Positions 1 through 11,999 of a stretch of DNA of 64,000 bases are shown piece by piece. The notes under the pieces were generated by a model that searched no databases, had not been told where the DNA came from, and saw only the letters and a program-made list of their open reading frames with translations. This stretch comes from Balanoglossus misakiensis (lineage: Eukaryota; Hemichordata), in the NCBI GenBank assembly GCA_040954595.2, contig CM082590.2:2914001-2978000 (forward strand). The letters run 5' to 3'. The number at the start of each line of letters is the position of its first letter. The stretch's first letter is position 1. Made by a program: the position numbers and the translations under genes.

Positions 1-893
1 TCATTACCAAGATTATCAAAATATTTGGATTATGTCCTGGCAGCAATAAAACTCATGTGAACAAAATCATGACTGTTGTGCCTTTTAACAAGAGACATAT
101 CCAAGTAGATCAAGGGTCATTGCCAAAATTATCAAAATATTTGGGTAATGTCCTGGCAGCAATAAAACTCATGTGAACAAAATCATGACTGTTGTGCTTT
201 TTAACAAGAGACATATCCAAGTAGATCAAGGGTCATTGCCAAGATTATCAAAATATTTGGGTTATGTCCTGGCAGCAATAAAACTCATGTGAACAAAATC
301 ATGACTGTTGTGCTTTTTAACAAGAGACATATCCAAGTAGATCAAGGGTCATTGCCAAGATTATCAAAATATTTGGGTTATGTCCAGGCAGCAATAGTAC
401 TCATGTGAACAAAATCATGACTGTTGTGCTTTTTAACAAGAGACATATCCAAGTAGATCAAGGGTCATTGCCAAAGTTATCAAAATATTTGGGTTATGTC
501 CTGGCAGCGACAAAACTCATGTGAACAAAATCATGACTGTTGTGCTTTTTAACAAGAGACATATCCAAGTAGATCAAGGGTCATGGCCAAAATTATCAAA
601 ATAGTTGGGTTATGTCCTGGCAACAATAAAACTCATGTGAACAAAATCATGACTGTTGTGCTTTTTAACAAGAGACATATCCAAGGGATCAAGGGTCATT
701 ACCAAGATTATCAAAATATTTGGGTTATGTCCTGGCAGCAATAAAACTCATGTGAACAAAATCATGACTGTTGTGCTTTTTAACAAGAGACATATCCAAG
801 TAGATCAAGGGTCATTGCCAAAATTATCAAAATATTTGGGTTATGTCCTGGCAGCAGTAGTACTCTTTGAACAAAATCATGACTGTTGAGCTT
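1..893. repeat. 116-bp tandem repeat array (block 1)
   Basis: About 7.7 head-to-tail copies of a 116-bp unit. The marker GACTGTTGTG recurs at 71, 187, 303, 419, 535, 651 and 766, so the period is 116 with one 115-bp unit. Copies differ by a few percent. The array runs off the left edge of the window. The short frames across it are translations of the repeat and are not genes. Confidence 0.95.
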
Positions 894-1440
894 TTTATCA
901 AGAGCCATATCCACATAAAATTAAGTTATGGAATTACTGGATCAAAGGACATGCGAGAGTCGCCAACAAATTGTTTAATCAAATACTGAAAAAAAACTGG
1001 ATCAAAGAACATATGAAAGTTGTCAAAAAATGTAACATATTCTAGTCATATGGTGACTCGTATCCACAGAAAGAATTTGTGTGCTTTCAATGAGTAGGAT
1101 AAAAAAAGGAATTTTAGCTTTTAATCGGAGTTCAGAAAATCCAATTTGGCTCTGATAAGGTTAAACCAATCACAATTCACTTGAAAACTTGATTAGAAAA
1201 AGATTTTCGTAATTTTTGAATGAGATTTTTAAAAAATCCAATAAGGCACCAAAAGTCACATGACCACTAATGATATTTTATCAAACTTTCAACCGCACAG
1301 TAAATTAGAACTTGATTGGCCCTGTAGTTTATGAAAATGTCAACCTTTAAAGCTTATTAGAAAATCCAATATGGCCGCCATGAAGAAGACAATTACAACT
1401 AAAAGTAGCATTGGAGGGACCAAGGTTCCAACAGAAAGCA
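894..1440. repeat. dispersed repeat module flanking the 116-bp arrays
   Basis: This non-coding stretch contains phrases such as GGAGTTCAGAAAATCCAAT and CCAATATGGCCGCCATGAAG. They recur near 2,290-2,560, 3,870-4,150 and 5,640-5,900. It is one copy of a dispersed element in which the 116-bp arrays are embedded. I see no gene in it. Confidence 0.7.
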
Positions 1441-1454
1441 GACCCCATCAAAAT

Positions 1455-1830
1455 TCCAATTAACAAAATCAGGTAGGGGCACCATACCACACATTCCTAC
1501 CAATTTTCAGCTCCATCGTACATGTAGTTAGGGAGAAGAAGATTTTTTTACCAAAATTTTTATTTTTAGATCTAATTTGCATATTCATGACCCGATCAAA
1601 TCCAAATTAACAAAATTAGGTAGGGACACCATAACACACATTCCTACCAAATTTCAGCTCCATCGTACATGTAGTTAGGGAGAAGATTTTTTTACCAAAA
1701 ATTTTATTTTTAGATCTAATTTGCATATTCATGACCCGATCAAATCCAAATTAACAAAATCAGGTAAGGGCACCATAACACACATTCCAACCAAATTTCA
1801 GCTAAATATGCCAAGTAGTTTTATAGAAGA
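1455..1830. repeat. ~145-bp tandem repeat, nearly three copies
   Basis: The phrase ACATTCC(T/A)AC(C)AA, with its context about the Cys-free AT-rich unit, starts at about 1,491, 1,638 and 1,782. Each copy carries AGGTA(G/A)GG, TTTGCATATTCATGACCCGA (first two copies) and TTAACAAAAT. The third copy is cut off before a GACGGACGACGGA-type simple stretch at about 1,851-1,890. Confidence 0.85.
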
Positions 1831-1850
1831 AGATTGAAATACCAAAAGTT

Positions 1851-2091
1851 GACGGACGACGGATGACGGACGACAGACGACGGACAGACATTTATCAACC
1901 TACTGCTACAGCTCGGCTGACACAAGTGACAGCAGAGCTAATAAAAGCTGTATCTGCTGTGCATGCCAAGTTTTGGAAATGTAGATCAAGGGTCATTGCC
2001 AAAATTATCAAAATATTTGGGTTATGTCCTGCCAGAGTAGTACTCATGTGAACAAAATCATGACTGTTGTGCTTTTTAACAAGAGACATAT
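1851..2091. repeat. GACG-rich tract plus single 116-bp repeat unit
   Basis: The tract (GACGGAC/GACGGATGACGGAC) is followed by CTGTATCTGCTGTGCATGCC and one diverged copy of the 116-bp unit. The same CTGCTGTGCATG entry sequence precedes the arrays at about 2,838 and 4,420. This marks the normal left junction between the dispersed element and the tandem units. Confidence 0.7.
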
Positions 2092-5000
2092 CAATGTACA
2101 ATTAAGTTCTGAAAGATCTTGATCAAAGGGAAAATGAAAGTTGCAAAAAATTGTATAATTAAGTGTTAAAAAAAGGATCAATGGACATGTGAAAGTTGAC
2201 AAATTTTTTTAACATTCTTGTCTTATGTTGACTCTATCCATAAAAAGGCTTGGTGTGCTATCATTCAGTAGCCTACAAATAGGAAATTTTAGTTTTTAAT
2301 CGGAGTTCAGAAAATCCAATTAGGCTTCAATAAGGTTTAACCAATCACAATTTACGCGAAAGCTTGATTAAAAAAGATTTTGGAAATCTTCATGAGTTTT
2401 TGAAAAAATCCATAATAAATCCAAATTCACATGACCACTATTAATATAATTGAAAAAAAATTGGAACGGCCAGTAAATTAGAACTTGATTGGCCCTGCAG
2501 TTTAGAAAAAAATGTCAACTTTTAGAGATTATCAGAAAATCCAATATGGCCCCCATGAAGAAGACCCAACTATAAGCAGCATTGGAGTGACCAAAGTGGT
2601 TAGCATGGTTCCAACAGAAAGCAAAGGCTGTATCTGTTATGGATGCTGAGAAATGGTAAGTAAGCCAGAGGTCACGCAAATTTGTGCCAACAAATTTTGA
2701 CATCAAACTGATAAGTGTCCAACAAGAACCAAACTTCAAAGCTCAATTGGTTAACTTTAAATAGGATAAGTACATAACGATTGTGTTAAAGATTAATACT
2801 TCATTAGGTGTTCCAGTCCTCTAAATTTGAAAGCCGTATCTGCTGTGCATGGCAAGTTATGGGAAAGTAGATCATGGCCAAAATTATCAAAATATTTGGG
2901 TTATGTCCAGGCAGCAATAGTACTCATGTGTACAATATCATGACTGTTGTGCTTTTTAACAAGAGACATATCCAAGTAGATCAAGGGTCATGGCCAAAAT
3001 TATCAAAATATTTGGGTTATGTCCTGGCAGCAATATAACTCATGTGAACAAAATCATGACTGTTGTGCTTTTTAACAAGAGACCTATCCAAGTAGATCAA
3101 GGGTCATTGCCAAAATTATCAAAATATTTTGGTTATGTCCTGGCAGCAATAAAACTCATGTGAACACAATAATGACTGTTGTGCTTTTTAACAAGAGACA
3201 TATCCAAGTAGATCAAGGGTCATTGCCAAAATTATCAAAATATTTGGGTTATGTCCTGGCAGCAATAAAACTCGTGTGAACACAATCATGACTGTTGTGC
3301 TTTTTAACAAGAGACATATCCAAGTAGATCAAGGGTCATTGCCAAAATTATCAAAATATTTTGGTTATGTCCTGGCAGCAATAGTACTCATGTGAACAAA
3401 ATCATGACTGTTGTGCTTTTTAACAAGAGACATATCCAAGTAGATCAAGGGTCATTGCCAAAATTATCAAAATATTTGGGTTATGTCCAGGCAGTAATAG
3501 TACTCATGTGAACAAAATCACGACTGTTGTGCTTTTTAACAAGAGACATATCCAAGTAGATCAAGGGTCATTGCCAAAATTATCAAAATATTTGGGTTAT
3601 GTCCTGGCAGCAGTAGTACTCATGTAAACAAAATCACGACTGTTGTGCTTTTTAACAAGAGGCATATCAACGTAGAATTAAGTTCTGAAAGATCTGGATC
3701 TAAAGACGAATGAAAGTTGCAAACAAATTGTATAATTAAGTGTTGAAAAAATGGATGAAAGGACATGTGAAAGTTGATAAAAATTGTTTAACATATTTTG
3801 GTCTTATGGTGACTCGTATCCATAAAAAGGATTGGTGTGCTATCATTCAGTAGCCTTGAAATAGGAAATTTTAGTTTTTAATCGGAGTTCAGACAATCCA
3901 ATTTGGCTTCAATAAGGTTTAACCAATCACAATTCACTTGAAAGCTTGATTAAAAAAGATTTTGGAAATCTTCATGAGTTTTTGAAAAAATCCATAATAA
4001 ATCCAAATTCACATGACCACTATTAATATAATTGAAAAAAAATTGGAACGGCCAGTAAATTAGAACTTGATTGGCCCTGCAGTTTAGAAAAAAATGTCAA
4101 CTTTTAGAGATTATCAGAAAATCCAATATGGCCGCCATGAAGAAGACCCAACTATAAGCAGCATTGGAGTGACCAAAGTGGTTAGCATGGTTCCAACAGA
4201 ATGCAAAGGCTGTATCTGTTATGGATGCTGAGAAATGGTAAGTAAGCCAGAGGTCACGCAAATTTGTGCCAACAAATTTTGACATCAAACTGATAAGTGT
4301 CCAACAAGAACCAAACTTCTAAGCTCAATTGGTTAACTTTAAATAGGATAAGTACATAACGATTGTGTTAAAGATTAATACTTCATTAGGTGTTCCAGTC
4401 CTCTAAATTTGAAAGCCGTATCTGCTGTGCATGGCAAGTTATGGGAAAGTAGATCATGGCCAAAATTATCAAAATATTTGGGTTATGTCCAGGCAGCAAT
4501 AGTACTCATGTGTACAATATCATGACTGTTGTGCTTTTTAACAAGAGACATATCCAAGTAGATCAAGGGTCATGGCCAAAATTATCAAAATATTTGGGTT
4601 ATGTCCTGGCAGCAATATAACTCATGTGAACAAAATCATGACTGTTGTGCTTTTTAACAAGAGACCTATCCAAGTAGATCAAGGGTCATTGCCAAAATTA
4701 TCAAAATATTTTGGTTATGTCCTGGCAGCAATAAAACTCATGTGAACACAATAATGACTGTTGTGCTTTTTAACAAGAGACATATCCAAGTAGATCAAGG
4801 GTCATTGCCAAAATTATCAAAATATTTGGGTTATGTCCTGGCAGCAATAAAACTCGTGTGAACACAATCATGACTGTTGTGCTTTTTAACAAGAGACATA
4901 TCCAAGTAGATCAAGGGTCATTGCCAAAATTATCAAAATATTTGGGTTATGTCCTGGCAGCAATAAAACTCATGTGAACACAATCATGACTGTTGTGCTT

Positions 5001-5500
5001 TTTAACAAGAGGCATATCCAAGTAGATCAAGGATCATTGCCAACATTATCAAAATATGTAGGTTATGTCCAGGCAGCAATAAAACTCATGTGAACACAAT
5101 TATGACTGTTGTGTTTTTTAACAAGAGACATATCCAAGTAGATCAAGGGTCATTGCCAAAATTATCAAAATATTTTGGTTATGTCCTGGCAGCAATAAAA
5201 CTCATGTGAACAAAATCATGACTGTTGTGCTTTTTAACAAGAGACATATCCAAGTAGATCAAGGGTCATCGCCAAAATTATCAAAATATTTGGGTTATGT
5301 CCTGGCAGCAATAAAACTCATGTGAACACAATTATGACTGTTGTGCTTTTTAACAAGACTAGAGACATATCCAAGTAGAACAAGGGTCATTGCCAAAATT
5401 ATCAAAATATTTGGGTTATGTCCTGGCAGCAATAAAACTCATGTGAACACAATCATGACTGTTGTGCTTTTTAACAAGAGACATATCCAAGTACAATTCA
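2092..5500. repeat. 1,582-bp segmental duplication containing 116-bp arrays
   Basis: The segment at about 2,240-3,350 is repeated at about 3,820-4,930 with a constant offset of 1,582 bp. For example, CCAATATGGC lies at 2,541 and 4,123. Each copy has a unique-looking left half (AACGGCCAGTAAATTAGAAC, GGTTAGCATGGTTCCAACAG) and a right half made of 116-bp units. The second array is longer, about nine units to 5,500. The few differences point to a recent unequal exchange. Confidence 0.9.
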
Positions 5501-6240
5501 GTTCTAACAAATCTGAATCAAAGGACATGTGAAATTTGCCAAAAAATGTAACGTATTCTATACATATGGTGACTCGTATCAATAAAATGAATGTGTGCTT
5601 TAAATGAGTAGGCTAGAAATAGGAAATCTTTGTCTTTAATTAGAGTTCAGAAAGTCCAATTTGGCTCCAATAAGGTTTAACTAATCACAATACACTTGAA
5701 AACTTGATTACAAAAAGATTTTGGAAATGTTAAATGAGATTTTTCAACAATCCATAATGAATCCAAAGTCGCATGACCACTAACAATATTATTGAAAAAA
5801 ATTGGAAGGGACAGTAAATTAGAACTTGATTGGCCATGTAGTTTTGAAAAAATGTCAACTTTAAGAGGTTATCAGAAAATCCAATATGGCCAACATGAAG
5901 AAGACAATTAAAGGAACATGCAACATTACAGGGGCCAAAGCAGTTAGCATGGTTCCAACAGAAAGCAAACTCTGTATCTGTTGTGGATGGCTAGAAATGG
6001 TAAGCCAGAGGTCACTATGTCTATGTATAATTAACTTCTTAAAACATAGCGTATAGGAAACTGTTGTGCCATTTGGGGATTACACAGATTTTAGGTATTC
6101 ACCAGAATTAAATCGCGGGCGACATTGGCAAGCATATATGGCAAAAATATTCAAATACTATGGAAACATAAAAAAATTCACCATGCTCAATCAAGTGTTA
6201 TGTGTCACTGCAATCTTACAAGCAGCACTAAAAAAAACAG
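5501..6240. repeat. dispersed repeat module, last copy; no gene seen
   Basis: A diverged copy of the same flanking module, with the attenuated phrases TTAGAACTTGATTGGCC and ATCCAATATGGCC. It fades into AT-rich sequence. An open frame at 6,066-6,290 runs into the next tandem repeat and has no protein-like features. Confidence 0.6.
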
Positions 6241-6655
6241 ATTTTTGTCCAAAAACTGTCTGTAAAATACATGCGAGTATGACAAGCTAATTAGTCCAAT
6301 CAGACAGAGGCATTCACTGACCTACCACCAGTTTATAATAAAATAACCGGTGGTCTCTGTAACAGCTGGACCACAACTGATTTTGGTCCAAAAACTGTCT
6401 GTAAAATATATGCGAGTATGACAAGCTAATTAGTCCAATCAGACAGAGGCATTCACTGACCTACCACCAGTTTATAATAAAATAGCCGGTGGTCTCTGTA
6501 ACAGCTGGACCACAACTGATTTTTGTCCAAAAACTGTCTGTAAAATATATGCGAGTATGACAAGCTAATTAGTCCAATCAGACAGAGGCATTCACTGACC
6601 TACCACCAGTTTATAATAAAATAGCCGGTGGTCTCTGTAACAGCTGGACCGGTAA
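6241..6655. repeat. 139-bp tandem repeat, three copies
   Basis: CCAAAAACTGTCTGTAAAAT recurs at 6,249, 6,388 and 6,527, a period of 139. The units are almost identical. Each contains GACAAGCTAATTAGTCCAAT and ends in CTGTAACAGCTGGACC. Confidence 0.95.
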
Positions 6656-7578
6656 AATTATATAAGGCTGTTTATTTTACTGATAAAAAATTTTATAGGT
6701 CTTTGTAGGTTATAATAAAGAAAATTATCAAAATCGGTTCACCAGTTTTCAAGGTACAAAAGCATCAAAAAATACTGATATTCTCAAGTATCTTCAACAT
6801 TTTTCAAAAAATTATGCACGATTCACAGAAGAATACTTCTTTCAGTTTTACAGGAGATCATCTAAACTTGTAAAGAAAATCTCTCTATTTTTTGCATGGC
6901 ACCATGGGAAATATGAAATTTTGCAATGTTTGATGTTCCGTGTCTCAATCATAGTTGATCTAATTGTAACGAAATTTTCAGAATATATTACAATATATGT
7001 GCAGATACAGATAGTGACTTCAGTTTTTGATATCTGGATTACAATTTAAATTCCCAGGTGCTCAAAAAAGGAAAAACCTAGCATTTTACCATTGCAAATG
7101 GGCGGCCATATTGGATTGATATTTCATTAGATGGCAATATCTGTTTATACACTGCAATTTGCTGAAAATCAGTTCAATCACTGTAGTGAGTGGAAATATT
7201 TAAATTCTTGTGTATTTTGAGCAATAATACTACTACCATAAATATTTTATACAGTTACTTCTGGACAGCAAAAATTGCCATCATTCAAGTCAAACTCTCA
7301 GATCGGCCCTTTTGCTTGCCTGTGTTGGGCAGATATCAAAAGTGGAGAAAGTTGGATAGTGTAATGTCTACATGTATTTGTACTATCCTTGTAGTCTATT
7401 AACATTTACACGATTTTCATATTAATTTTGGTATGATATGCATGGAAAGACTGGCTGGCTATAAATCATAAAACTGAACGTCCTTGCACCATACAGTTTT
7501 TACTGCATACACATGTAGTTTAAGCAAACTGTGTATTTCATGTATTCCACTTTTCTGCCTTCCTTGCTGGCTTTCTCC
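6656..7578. other. AT-rich non-coding stretch
   Basis: I see no coding exon, RNA gene or clear repeat unit here. The frame at 7,190-7,402 has no conserved-looking content. GCGGCCATATTGGATT at about 7,102 recurs at about 8,433, so part of this is probably old repeat. Confidence 0.5.
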
Positions 7579-7579
7579 A

Positions 7580-7585
7580 TTTATT
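7580..7585 (-). promoter_or_regulatory. AATAAA poly(A) signal
   Basis: AATAAA on the minus strand, four bases after the stop codon of the exon at 7,589-7,836. A signal this close to the stop is unusual but supports a real 3' end. Confidence 0.45.
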
Positions 7586-7588
7586 TTC

Positions 7589-7836
7589 TTACTGTTTCTT
7601 TGTAACATTACTGATTTTTTTTTCTGGTAATTCAATTTCTGGCTGAAATAAATGTACTAGAGCTGGTAAGGTTTCCTGAACATTAATCCCTGTATCTTGA
7701 AGGCAGGTGTGCAAGTTCATATAAAGTTCATTGGTTAAAGGAATATTATGAGCTGATAAATCTTCTAAGCTCTTCTTTCTGGCTAGAAGGTCTGCTATAT
7801 TATCGAATACTCTTTATGCTACTTCCATAATGTTGC
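7589..7836 (-). pseudogene. orphan terminal coding exon, unrecognised, one in-frame stop
   Basis: Read on the minus strand, a good acceptor (TTGTTAATTTGCACAG) opens a 248-bp exon in phase 1. It reads NIMEVA, then a TAA, then 74 open codons beginning RVFDNIADLLARKKSLEDL, and ends PEKKISNVTKKQ-stop with AATAAA four bases on. The open part is rich in charged and amphipathic residues and looks like genuine alpha-helical protein, unlike chance frames nearby. I do not recognise the family. The TAA at codon 7 could be a real nonsense mutation, a sequencing error, or a sign that the exon starts later (a weak AAAG acceptor lies beside it). No matching upstream exon was found. The GC-richer stretch at 9.3-10.8 kb lies upstream on the same strand and could hold its promoter; this is inference. 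Confidence 0.4.
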
Positions 7837-7996
7837 CTGTGCAAATTAACAATCAAAGTACCCACTTGCTAGACAATTGTAAGACAAACATTTTTGTTGG
7901 GTAATTACAGAATAATTATTTTAATTCCATGCATACTCTACCTAAACACAAATTAGAATATATAACTGAAATTATAATTATACACAGGTCTATGAA

Positions 7997-8302
7997 ATGC
8001 AAAGAAAATGTATTTCTAGGAAAGAACACCCATGGGCATTCAGCTCTAAGCAGATAACATCAGTCACTTTGAAGACATGTCACTTCCCAGACTTGACTAA
8101 ACAAACTTCCAACCCTGAAGTGAAACGCATCTCCGAGTTGCATACACAATATGATCATATAATGTTAGATATTTATCATGGTTTAAGTGAAAACAAATTA
8201 GGAGATGTAAACACCCCTGCCATTTATTCAGTGCCATATAATGCTGCCATTATGCACATATTGACTCTAGCCACTTTCCCAGTGGGAGGAAAAAGACTTT
8301 AA
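7997..8302 (+). CDS. unrecognised open frame, 101 codons
   Basis: An ATG-to-stop frame whose product starts MQRKCISRKEHPWAF and ends TFPVGGKRL. It lacks low complexity and has mixed polar and hydrophobic content (for example HTQYDHIMLDIYHGLSENKL), so it is more protein-like than other chance frames here. A possible acceptor (TGTATTTCTAG) lies at its ninth codon, so it could be an exon instead of a complete gene. I see no signal peptide, membrane segment or known motif. It may equally be a fragment of a decayed transposon ORF. The function is unknown. Confidence 0.22.
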   Translation: MQRKCISRKEHPWAFSSKQITSVTLKTCHFPDLTKQTSNPEVKRISELHTQYDHIMLDIYHGLSENKLGDVNTPAIYSVPYNAAIMHILTLATFPVGGKRL

Positions 8303-8479
8303 TGGACACCAAGCGGGAAGAAACGAAAGTTACTAAGTTTTTGGCATTTCATTTTTATTTGTGAGATCGAGAAATTAAAATATGACAAGTTTAGAAAATA
8401 ATCAGATTACACAGTATGTCCCAGTTCGTATGGCGGCCATATTGGATTCTGAACTCTCTAGTGATATAAACATATAGTG

Positions 8480-9080
8480 TACTTGGCGAGTCTCAGTATA
8501 GGGAAATCAACACAATCAGACAAAACTTGGGTTACCCATTGCAATAATACTATCAAATTTCAAAGCAATCCCATATGCAGTTTCAGAAAAATCAGTATTT
8601 TCACCAAAATTGTACAATATCTTACGTCAATCGCTTCAGGGAACATGCCTACCAAAGCTCAAGGCAATCTGACAATCAGTTTGAAAGAAAATAATTTTTA
8701 ATGAAAAATTCCAAAACTATCACACACAAAACGCAAATATGCATATTTCAAGTATTTTTCTAAAACATCTCACTTAATTATTCCCAAGGAACAACCCTGC
8801 AAAATTTGAAAGCAATCTGACAAGCAGTTTTAGATAAAACAATTTTTGACCAAAAAAGACAAAAAATTCTACAAAATTATAAATATGCACATTTTTCATC
8901 AACCAGGTTTTCATCAAATGGGACCATATATCCAAATGTATGCTTCAAAGCAACACGACTCTCAGAGAAAAAAATGCTTGTCACCCTGGTCAAAAATTTG
9001 GTTTTACTAAAACATCAAATCGGTTATCTCTCAAAGCTAAAAGGGTTATCACCAAACAGATTACAATTTTCTTTACTTGT
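8480..9080. repeat. degenerate dispersed repeat (AAAGCAATCTGACAAGC family)
   Basis: Diverged, irregular units carry the phrases CAAAGCAATC(C/T)GACAA, GTTTCAGA(G)AAAA, TTTTGACCAAAA, AACATGCCTACCAAA and TATGCATATTT at roughly 100-150-bp spacing. The same family recurs at 11.15-11.7 and 12.0-12.6 kb, and on the other strand at 25.9-26.6 kb. Confidence 0.7.
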
Positions 9081-9099
9081 GGTGGTTTTGGTTTTATCG

Positions 9100-9265
9100 G
9101 TTTGCCCAATAAAAATTAGGATAATTGTTTAAGTATGCCAACAGTGAGGTGGAAATCACACCAGAAAAGCGAAAATACGCCAACAACATGTAAACAGTAA
9201 AATGTTACGAAAAAACAAACAGAAAAGCGAAAATACACCAACCACGTTTAAACCGTAAAATTAAA
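9100..9265. repeat. short imperfect duplication, ~62 bp
   Basis: CAGAAAAGCGAAAATACGCC at about 9,161 and CAGAAAAGCGAAAATACACC at about 9,220 each begin a related unit ending in AAAC(A/C)GTAAAATT. Two copies are visible. Confidence 0.6.
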
Positions 9266-9279
9266 AAAAAATGCAAACA

Positions 9280-10800
9280 CTGGCTCTACGTGCGCTTAGG
9301 CAAGAGGCCTAGCAATAAAATTCTCACAGAGTATAACCCTATAAATATGTCTAGACTTTCTCGATTATGACCTCAGGGTCAGCAGCGAAGCCATACACAG
9401 AATGGCCGAGAGGCATGGCTAGCTGCACGCCCGTAGCTCGGATTTTTTTCTGGAATAAGACCTACTTCTGTTCAACTACAAGGTGTTGAACGGATAGCTG
9501 CAAATCACCTAATACCAGACTAAACAATCGAGCGACGGTAACGTAGCTACATAGGCTATGGTACTAAAAGCAATGACTGGATTATGAGCCTACCGAAAAG
9601 ACGTCTTGATCCCGCGGCAGTAAGAAGGAAAGTGGTCGAAACCCGGCGTCGCACACCGGAAACGGGTCAATGATCACCTGTTGTTATGGAGAGTGGGACT
9701 TGTTACCCAATCACAGACCATAGTTAGCATTACGACACACTAATGAATATGCATACATGCTATAGCTGCATATTTTATTATTTTAGAACGCACTGGAACA
9801 TGCTCGCATTCGAAGGAATATTCCATTTGTATATGCAAATAGCAAACCTATGTTCTCGAGTGTGAGTGCACCATTGTCTCAGGGGGGTGGCTCACGTCCC
9901 AAAGAACAGGGGGTAATTTTCTACCACAGCCGCGCATTTCAAACCGAGCAAGCAAACTGCTAACTTCCGTTGTCTGGGCAACATTTTGATGTGCGTTAAG
10001 TTTTGCACCTATTCGACTTTGAGGAAACAGACCTATAATACTTCCTAATGTGGTTCTCTTTCTGGGTCATTTTGTTGGTCCAACCACGATCCACGAGATC
10101 GTAAACTGCTTGGATTAGGGCGCGTTAGGAAGCTGCAGCTGCGGCCGCAGGTCAAGTCGGTGTGTGTTGTATTTAACAAACATGGTGAATGTGTTCGGCA
10201 CAGCAACATGCTCGCTCTACCCACAGCCACTGTACCGTACTGTCGATCGTTTCCATGTCTGTTTCACGCTCGCTCTTTATAATGCCCTTATCACGCCTCC
10301 CGTATTGTGTTCATGATATGACAGTCCCACTAATCTGACAACACGCTCGCTTTTATTATGTCAATTTGTCCCGTTCGCTAGCACTGCGTTCAGGCCTGCA
10401 TTCACCATTAACAGACTATCCCATTCGCCAACTTTACTGAACTACAAAGTGAAGAACCAGTTTGCGTCTTGGCCGAAACAACCGGGGTCATGGAAATTAA
10501 AGGCCGAACCGAGAAGATTAAGTGCCATTCCCGAAGTAACGACCAACCAATGTTTACAGAGAAATCAGATGACATCAAATAGCGGAGTTCTTATCCTGTC
10601 GGGATGCGTTTACCTCGGAATCGGCGAAGTTTTTTTGTCGTCGAGTTTGATTTCATGGACGATGCAGTCTAGTTATTTGATGATCCATAATTGATATTTT
10701 TTTTTGGGGGGGGGGTCCTGGTGTCGATAATTCGAGGCAGGAGAAGAAATGTGCCGACAGCGCAAATTGCCGTTTTTCTCGCTCTGTTTAGTCGATTTTG
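9280..10800. promoter_or_regulatory. GC/CpG-richer region, possible promoter; no gene resolved
   Basis: Base composition shifts from the AT-rich surroundings to many CpG and GC words (CCCGGCGTCGCACACCGG near 9,640, GCTGCGGCCGC near 10,138, several CGCTCGCTC). Repeats fade out here. This fits a promoter or first-exon region, but I found no convincing start exon on either strand. The frames at 10,045-10,230 (minus) and 10,449-10,694 (plus) have no recognisable content. Confidence 0.3.
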
Positions 10801-11140
10801 ACAACTTCAAAAGTATTAAACTTCACTCTGCGTTGGTCGAGAGGTCTTAAATTTTACCCATCCAACAAAACAAACGTTTGTAGTCAATAAAGTGTTCTTG
10901 GCGGGAATTAAAATTGATTCAATGCAATTCAAGTTTGAATTTGATCAAATTTTCTAAATATAGATAAATCGACAGGCCAACACTGTCCATGCACCAAAAA
11001 GAACAGCTGGTCGCGGAGATGAATTTTGTTTTTGTATATAACAAAATACCCTACAAAATATAAAAGTTCCGAATTACCTATAATTTGATTCCATTATAAT
11101 TCCAATACTATTAACTCAATTTTAGAGTAATACACTGGGA
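10801..11140. other. non-coding, nothing recognised
   Basis: AT-rich sequence between the GC-richer block and the next copy of the degenerate dispersed repeat. I see no gene or repeat boundary. Confidence 0.5.
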
Positions 11141-11149
11141 ACTATTATT

Positions 11150-11720
11150 TTTCAAAATTGGAAAATATGCCCCCAAAATACAAGATATTGCCAACAAAAA
11201 GCATTGACACTTTCATCATTGGTTTTGTAAATTATCATGACAACGCACCCAGGAACCTTTAAATCAAATTTGAAAGCAATGGAGTAGAGGGTTCTGAGAA
11301 AGAGTTTTGACCAAAAATGGCAAAAATCACCCCAAAAATATAATATTAAATTCTTCTAGTTGATTTGACAAACATACATGCAAATTTCCAAAGCAATCTA
11401 TGAGCTGTTTTACATTTAAAAAATGATCAAAAAGGTAAAAATTGCTCGCAAATTTTGCAGCAATTTAAACAAAACTTTAGTAACTCAGATCACCTATATG
11501 AAGCTCCATACTAAATTTCAAAGAGGTGGGCTGATTAATTCCAGAAAGGTAGTTTTTTTACAAAAATGTAGAAAAAGACAAACAAATGCGAAAAATAGAA
11601 AATTCAAAGTATTACCTCAAAACATACAGAATCATTATGACCAGGGGTTGCTGAGTTTCTGAGTTTTGACCAAATTAAGGTTTTTCCCAGAAAATTTGCA
11701 TATTTTTGGCAATGTCAACT
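11150..11720. repeat. degenerate dispersed repeat, second block
   Basis: Same family as 8,480-9,080: TTGAAAGCAATGG, GTTTTGACCAAAAATGGCAA, CCAAAGCAATCTATGAGCTG and ACTAAATTTCAAAGAGGT at loose spacing. The frame at 11,423-11,662 is a translation of this repeat. Confidence 0.65.
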
Positions 11721-11999
11721 TCGTTTGAACAAACTCCCATCTACAACCCGGTATGCATCTACACACCAAATATCGAGGTTGTACGCGTAGCAGTCTTCAA
11801 GTTTTTGATGTGGATGGACATACTCCCATACATCCATACAGATGCAACGTACCGATCTCATAAGGTCCCACTGGAATATACCAATACAAATGTGACATAA
11901 ACACTTGACTTGCGGGCGCTGTTACTCCTCAATGAAAGCAGATAACGCGACACAAACTGGTCATTTTTTTCAAACTTGTGCTATAAGTAATATGTGTGA

